From Chromobotia macracanthus (lineage: Eukaryota; Chordata; Actinopteri; Cypriniformes; Botiidae): a DNA stretch of 64,000 nucleotides. Positions 9,796-23,216 of this stretch are shown here, piece by piece (position 1 is the first letter of the stretch; every line of letters begins with the position of its first letter). The notes beneath the pieces were generated by a model. That model was not told the origin of the DNA, made no database searches, and was given only the letters and a program-made list of their open reading frames with translations. The DNA is taken from the NCBI GenBank assembly GCA_036877525.1, contig JAZGTH010000104.1, positions 186,001-250,000 of the forward strand, in the 5' to 3' direction. A program made the translations under genes and the position numbers.

Positions 9796-10132
9796 GTGAC
9801 AGATATGGTCACTAGAAACTAGCGTGTGCACACGGCAGTGTGAAAATTCTGTGAAAGATAATCAAAACGTACAGATCGCAAATGATAACAAAATGTTTCG
9901 TCATTGGATGAAAAATAATAACATCATGCAGAGAAAGCAGTTGTGAAATGTTATGCAAAAAAAGTAGTTACTCCGTTTTTCTTCCTCAAGATGTCCCCTT
10001 TTTCTTTAATGCCCGAAGAAGCTTTTAGCAGTTGCTCCATGTTGGGATTTAGATGTCACATGTCTGCAGGAAGTCTTTCATCTTCCTAATGTGTTTCTCT
10101 GCATGTGTGTCTGTCTCTTTATGATCCTGCAG

Positions 10133-10239
10133 AAGAAGAGCAAGCTGCATTACCACATAGCAGTCATCATAAACTACCTGGGACATTGTATATCTCTGGG
10201 AGCCCTGCTGGTGGCCTTCATCCTCTTCATGAGACTCAG
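10133..10239 (+). CDS. crhr1: crhr1 exon A: TM1
   Basis: The exon is 107 bases, with acceptor TCCTGCAG and donor CAG|GTGAGT. It encodes KKSKLHYHIAVIINYLGHC then ISLGALLVAFILFMRLR, the end of the extracellular stalk and all of TM1. It ends two bases into an Arg codon that exon B completes. In mammals the alternative 29-residue insert of CRHR1 isoform 1 is spliced in after this exon. Confidence 0.95.
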
Positions 10240-13200
10240 GTGAGTGAGAGAGCAGAAGAAGAGCAGAGCGTGTGAAGTTTAACCTCATGTGTGTTAGTCA
10301 CACAGCTGGACATGTACAATATGAGACTGATACATGGATGGGCTGCTCTGCTGGGTTTTAAAGCCAATAGAACAATAAGGTGCTGAGATGCCTCAGGAAT
10401 ATAAAGTGTTGAGTTTATACTCTCATAACTCTTGGGAATTTATTTATAGGAAGTTGCTCCTTTATAGCTTGAGACCTAATCGAGTCCTCAGTTATATTTC
10501 CTTTAGAGAGTGAAAGTTGCAGAATACATTTCCTGTTTACACATTTTCTTGGCTGTCTTATCACTGAATATTAAACTGGTGTAAGAAAAAGGGTTTTAAT
10601 GTTTAAGTATCGGCTTTGTCTCATTTATCTCCTTAAATTCGTTATGAGGAATAAACTGATATAATGAGACAATTGTGACATACAAGATTTACAGTGTGTG
10701 GGTACCTGTATACAATTATTGTGTGCAGCACAGCTCAGAAAATTGTTTTTGGAAGAATTTAGGGACGAATTGTGTCTTGGCAAATTTGAGCACAATTTGA
10801 GACAATGTTGAGATCTTTTGAAACTCTGGAGGAGATCCACAGAGGATTTTTGGAGTATAATTTAAGAAACAGGAGACTTTATCTCTCTTCAGCATATGAT
10901 TTCTATTTAATTTCACTGGTGTATACGAGAAGCAATTGACGTCTGATTTGTGATTTGTCTTTCACCACACATTGTTTTGGAACAGAGATGACAACAAACA
11001 CTCAGACATGAATAGATTTCACAGATCTCTTCATTGCACTTGCAAAACATGAGCCCAAATATCCAGAATCCCATCTTTCCTGACCCAGTTCTACCAGCAT
11101 GCCCAGTTCCAGTGGGACGTCCCCAAAACAAATAAAGGCTGTCTTCCTGTCACATCTCATCAGCACAGCAGCTGATTCTCCAGCTGTTGACAGGAGCTTT
11201 ACATCAAGCATCCGAGTGAACAGGAGGAAATGAAGGCTTGTACATGCTCTGTGATCTCAGGTGAAGGACTCCTTCTTGAGCTCAGGTTTCTGAGGTCCAA
11301 GGACAATTCGTCCAGGTTCTCTCTCACTTGTCACTTCACCTGAGAAATCAATAAGGCGCGGGTGAGCGGACAGCTCCACGGCAATGAGGTTTCAGAGTGA
11401 TGCTATAGAAAAGAACACACCTCAGCAGTGAGTCAAGGACATGCACATCTGACTTCCTGTTTGATTATTCCCCTGCAGAAAAATCACAGTTTAGGAGCTG
11501 GAACTGAAGGTCATAGGAGAGGTCATATCTGAACATTGACATCACTTTATGAAATAACCCAATGTGGGTATATATCTAATAGCTGGCCCTATATTTATAT
11601 ATATTTTAGATGTTTAATGTTGTTATGTTGTGGCTTATTTTCATTGTGTTCTTAGCTTCTGTTTGCTTTGATAATTTTTTGTGTTGTCCACACCTGTAGG
11701 TCATCATTATATGCAGTAATACAGAGTAGATATGTTCAATTGTCAAGTGTTTTTTTTGTGCTATTGAAATAGTTGTTTAATTGATTTTTGGACATTTTAA
11801 TATGATTAACATTACAGTTCAGTCTTAAACCTAATCTCTAGATCCCTACATCACATAGACTATTTATTTATCAAAGAGTGAAAGATGTTTTACATTTTAT
11901 GTGCATAGCCTAATTTGTATATATTCATGAGCTATTTGTATAAATCAGGTCTGTGAGATTCCTTAAAACACATGAGTCAGAGTCATAATTAGCTTGGACT
12001 GATGCTATAACTTGGCATCAGTATAAAGGGAGTCACAGATATCAGAATGCCCACACACGCTCTGTTGGCACAGATTGAGTGGGCTGAACAGATTAAAACA
12101 CAGTTTAGGATCCTTTAGACCAGATTATCCCAGATTTAATCTGCCCTGATTAATCCCGGGAAGATATTCTGCCATCTTCTGCTGGTTTTCAATTGAAATC
12201 ACACCAGCAGTCATCAGATTTTTTTTGACACAGTCTTTTAAAACAGTGTGTTCTACTCATTAACCTTTGTCTCTGTTTGCCCAGCTAATCTTCCAGAGTC
12301 AGTGCGTCACGGCTGGATTCAGCACGGGCGTAATAAAGCGAGTTTTGAGCAATGCGGAGGTCATAAAGTTAGTTGTGCAGGACAGTGTGATGCAGTGACT
12401 GCTGAACAGATGTGATGGGTACACACTGAGAGCTCTTGCATTCACACCCTCCGGCTATATTTGTGTCTGCCCACGATGACAGAAGGATATGAGTATTAAA
12501 TTGGCATATTAATGTTTTACAGGGTTTCCTTAACAAGGGTTCAGGATTCCAGAGTTTGGATGCATTTCTAAGACACACTTTATTGGCCTGAGATTATGCT
12601 GAGATGTGTGTTTCTTTCAGTATTTAGTAGGGCTGCACTATGATTTAATTAAAAATTGTCTGCATGCATTTCTTGCTTAAAGCAAAGGAAAGGCAAGGCA
12701 ACGTAAATAATATAAAATTATGCAATAATATAAAATTGGTCTAGACTTCAAAATAGTGGCTTCAAAGACAAGTGTGTAAAAGTAAATAGAGAATACAAAA
12801 ATGAAGTGAATCCAATTTCAAGTCCACATACAATGTGAATGCAAAGCGATCTTGCGTGAATAGATAAAACTTTCAGATTACATAATATCATCCAATGTAT
12901 AAACGTTTCTATGCAAATTCTTACAATGGCAGGGCAATGTGGATAATATATGTCCTTTTTTAAACTATTAAGCAGAATCGTCTTTTCACAGACTATTTGC
13001 AGAATCAGCTGTGCTGGGTAAAAGCTGCTGCTTATTAGCTTACAAAGTGTAAAAGAAGAGCTAAACTAAAGTGGGCGGCACTATGAAAAGTTCAGGTCAA
13101 GATAACAGAGACAGGCCCCTGATAGCATGAGCTTCTCTCATCCTGTTTCATGACAACCGGCTGAACGTAGAGGCCATATCTGTGATATGAAACCTTCTTA

Positions 13201-16200
13201 CACGTGCCCTTAGGGCAAAGACAGAAGAAATACAGAGACGCCAAAGAAAATAAGACAGTACTGCATATGACTTAGCAGGGAATGCTTCAAAATAAATAAA
13301 CAAACATCTCAAAGATGAAAACAGAGGCCGTTTTCATAATCTGACCCGCAAGGCAAGTGATAGTCTATAAAAATAACTTTTTTAATAATTGTGATCATGG
13401 GAAAGTGGTGCGCATGATTTTCTTTTTGAAAATTTCCATAGTGATGTGGCTTCGATTAAGAGTGTTTATCTGAACTGGGTAATGCCTCGCTCTTGCAAAC
13501 AATCAGAGCTTTCATTTAACAACCAAAACAAATCCATGAGCGCTTACATTTGACATTAACTAAAATAACATGTGTGTCTTTAAATTTTGCCCGTTTGGTC
13601 ACCTCAGGCAAAATCAAATATAAATATGTCAAAGTAACACATTGTTAAAACCGCTTTATTAGGACTTGAACCATTTTAACAGCCTGCTGTCACTTTTTTG
13701 ATGCTTTTGTAAGTCAGACCCATAAAACAAACACCTTATTTACACATGAGAGTGATGACGTAACATGGAGAGCTGTGAAAAAGGCACGAGTCCCAAACAA
13801 GTGAAGATCTTTTTAAAGGTTATTTTTTATTATATTTCTTAATGGGTTTATTGTTATGTAAGTGAGTGTGATACAAAGTTGAGTTTAGTTCTTTCAGTGT
13901 TTTAATGTAACACATAGAATTAAACTGAGAATATAGAAATTATCTGAGGTGATGCATGAATGTGGCTCATCCAATCAGAATTTAGAGTCAGAATTATAAT
14001 GGATTGTTAAGAGAACCAAATGATGGGTTAAACCTTTATGATAGTCTTTAGTTTTCAGGTGTCGTTTGCTAATAGATTAAGACTTAAGTGAACTGTTTAT
14101 TTCCTACTGCATTAACCTCACTGTTTTTTTTAAGTTCAAAGGCTTTTGCAAATTTGCTCGCTTTCTCTGAAGTCTTTAAAAAGTCTATTTAAAGTTTGAT
14201 AAAGTCATTTAGCCTCTCGAATAAATACATTTTGTTTTAAGGATTTTAGATGGTGTTTTTATCTTGTTTTCCAGTTAAAAGGAAGCAATTTTTAACTTCA
14301 GAGTAACTTTAAAAATGAAGTAATTATAAGTGCGATTGCTTTTGCCATAAAGTAATAAAAAAGTCTGCAGTCTGTTTCTTAGTAACTAACCCAACACTTC
14401 TCCTGAAACATTCGACTGTTTCTTAGTAACTAACCCAACACTTCTCCTGAAACATTCGACACTGCATTCGTGCTGCAGCTTTAAGCAGCACAAGATAAGG
14501 AGGACCTCTGCTGTTCTATTTTCATCCGTGCTTACGCAACGAGTTCGGCAGGGTGATGGAGTCAGCAGACCTCAGAGCACATGGTCACTGTATGAGTTGG
14601 TGGCCCTCCGCCAGCACCCCCACTATATCATACGACTGGATGGGCAGGTCGCTCGTACCGCGGCCCAGCAGGGGATGTTAGCAGTACATCTGCACACCAT
14701 TTCAGCTCGGGGACGCTCCAGGAGGTCCGTATCTCTGGTGCCACAGGCGCTGAGTAAAGCGGCCCGGCTCGTTAATATCGGACCCCTGTGGAGCGAGGGG
14801 CCCTAAACAGCCCTGAGCATACTGCTGTAGCTCCCTGCAGTTTTTCATTATTGTTACCGTATTTATGCAACACTCAGTGACTTTGCATGTGACCCCTCTC
14901 AGCATTAGCAGCGAGGATAAGATTGTGCAGCCCGACTCTCTGCAAATGGCCCGGGCGGGCGATGATTCAGGAAAGGACATCTTTTAAAGAGCCCGGTGCA
15001 GTGGATCAATGAGAAGTGAATGATGAGGGGGAGCTCTTGAACAGACAGCTGTGATAACAGACTTCTATTAGCACAGGCAATGGGAATGCTAATAAGTGCT
15101 GGAACGCTGCTGGACTCCTGCAGAGAGATGAGGAAGGAACAGAGCTTCCAGCAGCACAGAGATTGTATGAAGAGTGGATTTGAGTGTTTTAAGCAAGCTT
15201 GTTGCATATAGTGTGTGTGCGTGTGGGTTTAAATGTGTGGTTTACGAGTACACAAATGTGTATAATGACACGTATAACATGGTTTACACTTCCTGTGTCC
15301 TCATAAACTAAATCGCTTAAAAACATATTAAATGGTGAATTTTTGTTCATTTAAAATGCCAAAAGTTTTGTGTGAGGGTCAGGTTTAGGGGTGGTATAAA
15401 AAACATTACGTCTATAGAGAGTCCTCATATGCCTGTGTGTGTGTGTGTGTGTATGTATGTGACTGTTTGGCACAGTGTGCTATACAGAGTGCAAGTACCC
15501 ACAATTCATTTCATGGCCGTGCTGTTCAGCTCATGCTCACTGACTGTCCACACAGAGAATTCTGGGTAGTTTCACTCTATAGAGCAATCTGTGCCAAACA
15601 GTTAGTAGTTTACAGTGTAGGCCAGTAAATCGCAGTGTAAACCTTAACAGTCATGGAGTATTAATGCTGCTTATTCCCATTCCCAAACACATAATACCCC
15701 AATGAAATTTTTTGGAAACTATAACAAAGGACCTTTCGTAATGGGCTCTCGGGTGAAGCTTTAGCTGTGGTGTGTGGATGGACAGCTTCAGTGGTGTAAT
15801 GATCAGACCTTCTCCTGCCAACCTGACTGGCCTGACATCTGAAGCACAGGCCTCTGGGCATTGACTCACTCCTGCCCCGCCACCAGCATTCACACTGCCA
15901 GACAGTTGCCCAGCACCTCACATATCCAGCAGAGCTTAAACGTTTTCATCCTGTACAGCCTGTTTGTTGTCAGAAAGCAAAATCTGTGATGCAATACAGC
16001 AAACGGTCCTTTATCTGATCATTTAAAGCTGCAGTCTATAACTTTATCATTGAAAGTAAACAGACATTTGTTGTTGAACAAGTACATAACAGATCAGACA
16101 TTAAAACAGTCTACTTACCCCAGTTAGCATAATAATAATAATAATAATGATGATTTATAACAGAGATGGCGATAAAGAGGCAAACGCTATGAATTGCAGC

Positions 16201-18451
16201 TTTAAAATGAAGGATTATTGTATATAGATAGTGTCCACTGGTTTTGCTACACCATTGAGACCATGGTAAATATATTTATTTACATCTGTAAGTACCACAA
16301 CGTTTAATTGTTTAATGTTGTCAAGCAACACAACTGAATGCATTAATATAGAATTCAATGAATGCGATATAGAGAGATATTACATTACCTCTACATAGTA
16401 TGTTGCTATACAACCCAACCCTACACAGGATTAACATTGTCTTTATTAAACTCCAGGTGAGGTCAGATTGCAGAAGTTGAGGTGAAATCTCATTCATTAT
16501 CGTGCTGAACAGGGTTCTTTCTGAAGCTTGTTTCTGTGCTGCAGCAGGCACACTTCCAGAGTCCCGCTGGGGAGAACTTATGTCCACTTGTCACCAGTAC
16601 AGCCAGCCTGTCCACCCTCCACCCTCAGCTGCCATGGTGATGGCTGGCAAAAAACCAGCGCTCTTGCTTTATGTGTAATATCAGTGTGCACTGAAGAGAG
16701 ACCTGAGATATGCAGACTTTATTCAATTCAAATAAAGCAATTATAAAGGGCATTATTTTCAATAGGGGTTGCGCTGGTCATATTATTAATCTGGTTTCAG
16801 ATTATTAATCAGATTATTAATTTTAACATTTTCCCTTGAATATGATCGGTGATTTGTTTATTGATTTAAATTTGTCATTTTAAATCGAGTGGCAGTGTTT
16901 TGTTGTTGCAAACGTGAGTATTCCTTTAATGTAAGATTAAAATATACACAATTTTCTTGTTGTGTGGAACAATAGCCTCATCATTTTAAGAAGTGGATTT
17001 TTGTTCTAATAAGTAAAATGGCATCAGATTAAAATGAGAAAAAGAAACGTAGGAGTGTTTTACAAAGTTATTAGGACACCCACTTTAATCATCAGCTTTT
17101 AAATTATTTCTGCAGTCTGTGTCTAACATATGAATCCAACACGGATTCTGTTTTAATTTCTGTTTTAAGCCAGTTATACTTCTGTCTTCAGTCTGGTTCC
17201 GGATGTAATCGGCCTCCATATGCTCCTAAACTAATTTTATTAGTTGTCTATACTGTGTATATACTAAATAATTTGCAATACACTTAACATATGTCATTTC
17301 TGAAGTTAGTAGGTACTGTCAAGGCCTTGACAAATGTTTTAAAGACACTGTGAGTAAAAAGATAATTAGTTCTCATTTTGTCATGGTCAGAAATACTGCT
17401 CGGTTTCACTGTTTGGATTGTAAGATTTGTGCCAAAGTTGCCAAAGTTGCTTTGGGGCGTGGCTTACTGTTCAACCAACCAATAGCAGGCATGGGGAGTG
17501 TTCAAAGATCCCGTTGGAAGTCTGTGATGCAGAAATGACACACTTTTAAACATCCACTTTTGGCTGAAACATTAATGAGAACTTAATGAAGTCTGCTGAG
17601 CTATGAAAGAGCAACCTGTGAGAAACATGTTTTTCTTAACACACACACATATGTACGATCACACAGGCCTTCATCTGCAGATGATGTGAACATTGTGGCC
17701 TTTCCTGTGTGGCTCTCTGGGAGTTGGAGGCTGGTGCGGGGTGGAGGATGGGGTGAGAGAGCTGAAGGTTCTGGGTGGACGGAAACAGGGTCAGTCGCAG
17801 CTCACTCCAGTACATCCACACTGGACTCCATCCATGTGTCACATTTACTGGAGGAGAGGTCACTGAGTGACATTTTCAGCGAGTGACTCTGAGCTTCAGT
17901 GAGCTTGTCTGAATGAAGGCACACACACTCACAACAAACACACCACCATAAGTGTAAATACACCATGCTGACACGTGTTTGTTTGCAATTGTATGTTAAA
18001 GGAAAATTCTGGCGTTTTTTTCTCAGCCTTATAAGAGTTTAAACTTATAAAAAAATATACCTTTTCATAATGGGTTAAAGCTAATCATTTGTGAAGAACA
18101 GACAGAATTACATTTTCTGTTGTTTGTATTATATGTTGCTCAGTCATAAAGATTACTTGTATGGTGTGTTTATACTTTCCTGCTACATAAAGACTCTTAA
18201 ATACATAAAGGGTTTGTAACAATGTGTGTGTGTGTGTGTGTGTGTGTGCGCTTGTGCTTGCGAGTGCGCCATCCGTATCTAATGAGAAAGTAACATCATA
18301 TTCAGCTGCTCAGTGGCTTGTGTGAACGGGGTCAGAGAACTGCAGAAATGTCAGATACTCGGCTGCTAACAGCCCAGAGCTTGTGTTTCTCTACAAGAGT
18401 AACACTGGCCCTACAGCTGTCCTTCCTCCAGATAAAAGTCATCTTCACCCG

Positions 18452-18485
<34 letters not shown>

Positions 18486-21400
18486 CTCTTTCTCTGTCTG
18501 CATTCATCCATCACAACAGAAACTGCTGGTTGCTTCTGAGCACTCATCAGTTAATTGAAATGGGGATTTAAAGGAACGGTACACCCAAAAATAAATGTTT
18601 TCATTGTGAAGCTTGGCAGCTCCAGTCCCCATTCACTTTTGTTATATAGAAAAAAAGACATTTTTTAGAAATTCATATTTTTGTGAATTTTTTCCACTTA
18701 CGAAAAAAATATCCAACAGGTGTGGAAGCTCAGTAAATGATGCCAGAATTGTCATTTTGGGGTAAAATATTCTTTCAATGAAAATGCAGCTGGCAAAATG
18801 CAGTGCTTTCAGTCGCTTCAGCATAGGTGGATTTTTAATGCCATGTGGGGATGTGGGGTGTTTATGATGAGATTACATTATAATATTAATAATTAGATTG
18901 CACACAGAAGATGCGAATTGAGAAAGCCTGAGCTATAATGTGCGGTTACAAACCTACGACACCATTCATAAATGAGCGAGAAGCTCGAGTTTGTACGTCA
19001 CCTCTCATCTCCATCTCAGACTTCACAAATCTCTGAAGCTGGTGATTGCCATTCAGAAGACAGCACGCCTTCCCATCTGCCACTGGGAAAATTGCATCAT
19101 CACTTTCACAACCCATCCATCAATCTTGCAGATGTCAGATCCCCCCCACAACTATTTATAGTAAACAGTTTTGATAGGCAGGTTTTCATTTATATCTATT
19201 CTTAAGCAAAACGTCCTTTAATACCTTCATCCTGCTCTCCATCACCAAGAATACCCCAGCTTACAGGAAACGTTCTCACAACAATGGCTAACGTTCTCTA
19301 AAAGTTCTCAGTTATTAAAAACACTCTTGCACTAATGTTAGTGGAATGCTTTTTAACATTATATATCATGTCAAAAACGTTATTTGTTCGTAGTTATTGG
19401 AACGTTTTAAAACGTTTTAATATAATTACAGAATTAAACTGTTTAAATAACGTTCCTTTAACCAAGTGATAATGTTAATACAACATCTATAAAACGCACA
19501 TCTTAAACATTCCTAGAACATTCAAAGTAACATACTTACCAGAACGTTTTTATAACCTTAAATTGGCAATTGGGACGTCAAGCCATTCAAAATAATTAGA
19601 GCCTTCTACTGTAAGTGATAAATGCTTTTATTTCATTTGTTGGAGGATCTGATCTAGGTAAGGATCAGACTCTAGATCTTTGTGAGATGGGCTTTTACAA
19701 AGACATGCTTTTAATCTTTATCCTGTACTAGACATGTAATGGAGCTGCTCTGTGATGTCTCTTTCAGGACATCCTTGTCTTTCATGTTATCATTAAAGCT
19801 GAATGAGTGTGTGTATATCAGGGAGGTCTTTAAGACCAGGAAAAAGCTTTTCTCTTCTTCTCTATGACAGTTGCTCTGTTGCCACAGAACCCTGTAGAGA
19901 TGCTTCATCTTAACTTATAGATTCTCACTTCTGTGTGTAGGTTTTTTAAGCCAATCAGCTGAGCAATATGTCTTTTAATTCATGTCACAGCTGTTCTGAT
20001 TGGCCGATGACCTCAAGAGAATGAGGAGTGTCCCAAACATATTAGTGGCAACGATGTTGAGCTGTGATGTCAAAAGCAGAAGGCAAGGAGCTTTTGCAGA
20101 AGGCAAGACTTTTTCACAGTTTTAACAGCCAAAATCGCTTTATCATTTATCCTCATTTGGCTTCCTGTTTGTAAGAGTTGCGATAAAACACGTTATTAAC
20201 AAAATGTAAAAGCTACGATTCATAACGTATATTAATAGCAGGGTAGAGTCAGTATTTATATCCGTTCTGCAGATTTTTCTCCATATTTGGTGCAGAAATT
20301 TCTGCTGATTCTCCTGTAAGTCAAGCGCATAATTGCATACTTCATATTTAAAACAGAAAATAATGTTACGGGAACTTTGTTTCTTTTATTCAGTTTTCTG
20401 TTTTGTCTTCAGTGGTGAAAGCACAGGCAGTGAGACACAGGCAGGCATTGTGCTGTGTAGCATCATCATTTGTTTCCTGCGTCCCACATTTGCAGTAAAT
20501 GAATTTCCAAAGACTTTCATCTTCCTGCTGAGATAAATGCAGAACTGAGACGAATTGTAACGAGTTTGTGTGTGTGATTTAATAGAAATGTTAGGGAAAT
20601 CTTACAAACTAAAATCATTAACTGGCTCAGATACTTGCTTACTTTTTTTTTTTTTTTTACAAAATACAAATATTTTAAATAATAAAGAAAAACCTTTTGG
20701 TGCACTGATGGCAGGTAGAACTGTAGTACACTGAATGACTGAATATACTGTACACTGAGTTGACATTTCCTTGTTATACAAAGCAGATATTTCTTTTGCT
20801 TCCTGGAGCTTCTCTTTGTTGTCACCTGACAGAAAATATGATCAATTGGAGACAGAATCCTAAAGGTGAGACTGATTTCTTGGGGTCAATTCTGTTTTAC
20901 ATTCTCTTCCTTTGAGCTGTCACTGTTAATTGGAGAGGAGGTCAGGAGCTCAGAAACAGAGAGATACAGATAAACATTCATCTGCACTTACGGGCATAAA
21001 CTGTGATGGCAATATTATGTTTCTGTCAGACAGACACTCTGACATGAAATCTGTTCATCATCTCTAACAGTTTAAAGTTTCCAGGGCACCAGGTGGGATT
21101 GTTTCAGGGTTCATCTAGCATAGGTTTGCATGAAGAGCTCCAAGCCTGTTTTCCACATGAGCTGTAAATGAGTCTTAGGAGATGATGATGATGATGATGA
21201 GGCCGGAGATCATCATAGAGATGAAGATGCACCATCTCTGCAGTGAGATTGAAACATAATTCACAAAACATTGTTTAGTTTGAGCAACTTTGTTAAAGCT
21301 GCAATCTGTAACTTTTGCCTCTCTACCGCCATCACTGTTTGAAACATAAAATTGCAGGTTACTTTACCTATTTTTCATTAGGTATGTCGAATAAGTCAAA

Positions 21401-23183
21401 TAAAAACAAACTGACATTTCCTGGGAAATCAGATGCAGCAGATCAAATTATAAATCATTATTATAAACTTACCGTTGTGAATTGGGGTAAGTGGTAATGA
21501 GATCATGTTGAACACTGATCTGTCATGTACTTCCTCAGTTTTGTTTATTTTTGTTTATTTTGAACAAAAAAGTTATAGAGTAATAACGTTATTTATTTTA
21601 CATTGTAAGTTATGTAGATCAGTGGATTGGTGTCTGGGCTCTTGAATACATCCACACATGGTTTTAAAGAAGAGAAAACCTTCTGTGTGAAAGTTTAACA
21701 GGTTTCTCTGTAGCATCAGGCTGTGAAGCCCTTTGGTTCTTATCAGAAGTTTATTTTAAGGAGCTGTGTGGTGCTGCTGTAAATTATTCTTTATTCTTTT
21801 GGTCTGGGACCAGTTTGGGTGCTTATCTCTTGAAGATGAAGGCTTGGATTCAGAGGGCAGGGCTGGTTTTGGTCAGTCGTAAATACTGACTCTAGCCTGA
21901 AGCTGATATCACAGCCAAGCTGACCTTGCAGTCACAGTAGAATGACTGATGCTGTAACGAAAGAGAACAAGAGACCAAAAGCAGAGAAAGAGGGTCGTTT
22001 GAACATGAATAATGTAAGAGAAGACTGCATTTGTATTTACATTTATGCAGTCTGCAAGGCTGAGGTTTCAGATACTTTTGTGATCAGCGGTTAAGTTTGT
22101 AGACCACATATCCTCAAAACAAAATACTGAGGCCAAATAAAGGTCAGAACAAATTCTCACTCAGTATTTCTGTCGCAAGGGAAAAGTCGAGCAAAACATA
22201 CGCAGATATTAAATTTTAAACAGATTTGTAGGTGAAAAATTGAAGCTTTCAGGAAAATGTATCTTGATGCCATTTTTACATACCATCACACAACCCTAAC
22301 AACAAACAGAGTGTGTCTAGTAAATATTCTGTAGGCTTTCTGGCTGTGTTTACATGCGTCTGTGATTTCCATTAGGGCAAAACTTTTCTCGCTTTATGAG
22401 TCAGTGTGAAAGCAGATTCACTCACAGTGAGTTTGACTTCAGATTTTTGACCTGCTTCATATCGACACAGTTTGAACTTCCACTTCAGTGTGTTGTGTAT
22501 TAGAGCAGATCCTTCTGTGTCCTAAAATCATTTAGATCCAGGAAACCTGGATTTTAGTTTTCCCTGGAGGTGCTGAACGGATGGAGATTTGAGGCTGAAG
22601 AAAGCACCATGCTTTTATTCCAGGGTTAAAAGTGGCTGTAACCCAGGGTTTAAATAATCCAGGATAATTTGGGCAAAGTGTTGGGGAAAAATTGTGGGGG
22701 ACAAAGCACATGTTTCCAGTCTTAGATGTGATGAAGACATTCTTTAACCAGGCTCTTAACTTGATGTGTTGTATGATACGAGTGCTGAATATGAAATATG
22801 AATTGCTTTAATGCATCACACAGTTGGTGTGCTGTTTGAAGATAAACATGACGGGCTCTGATGGGAATGCACACAGAGTCGACGACACAATGAATGTACA
22901 GCCAATAAAACAACATGAAATCTGCTGTTTAATCATGAACACAGCCAAAAACACACCGTACACAAACCCTCATGAACACACACAGTCACGTGTTATTCAT
23001 CTAACAGTTTCTCTTCCCTTTCTCTTTTTTCTGTTCTTTCTTTCTTCTTTTTTCCTTTTTGTCCTTTCTTTTATCTTTTCCTGGTTTGTTCTTTTTTTGC
23101 ATCCTTCCCTTGTTTCTTACTATCTTTCTTCTTTTCTCCCTTCCTTGTTTTTATTTTCTTGTTTTCCTCCCTCCTTCCTTCTC

Positions 23184-23216
<33 letters not shown>

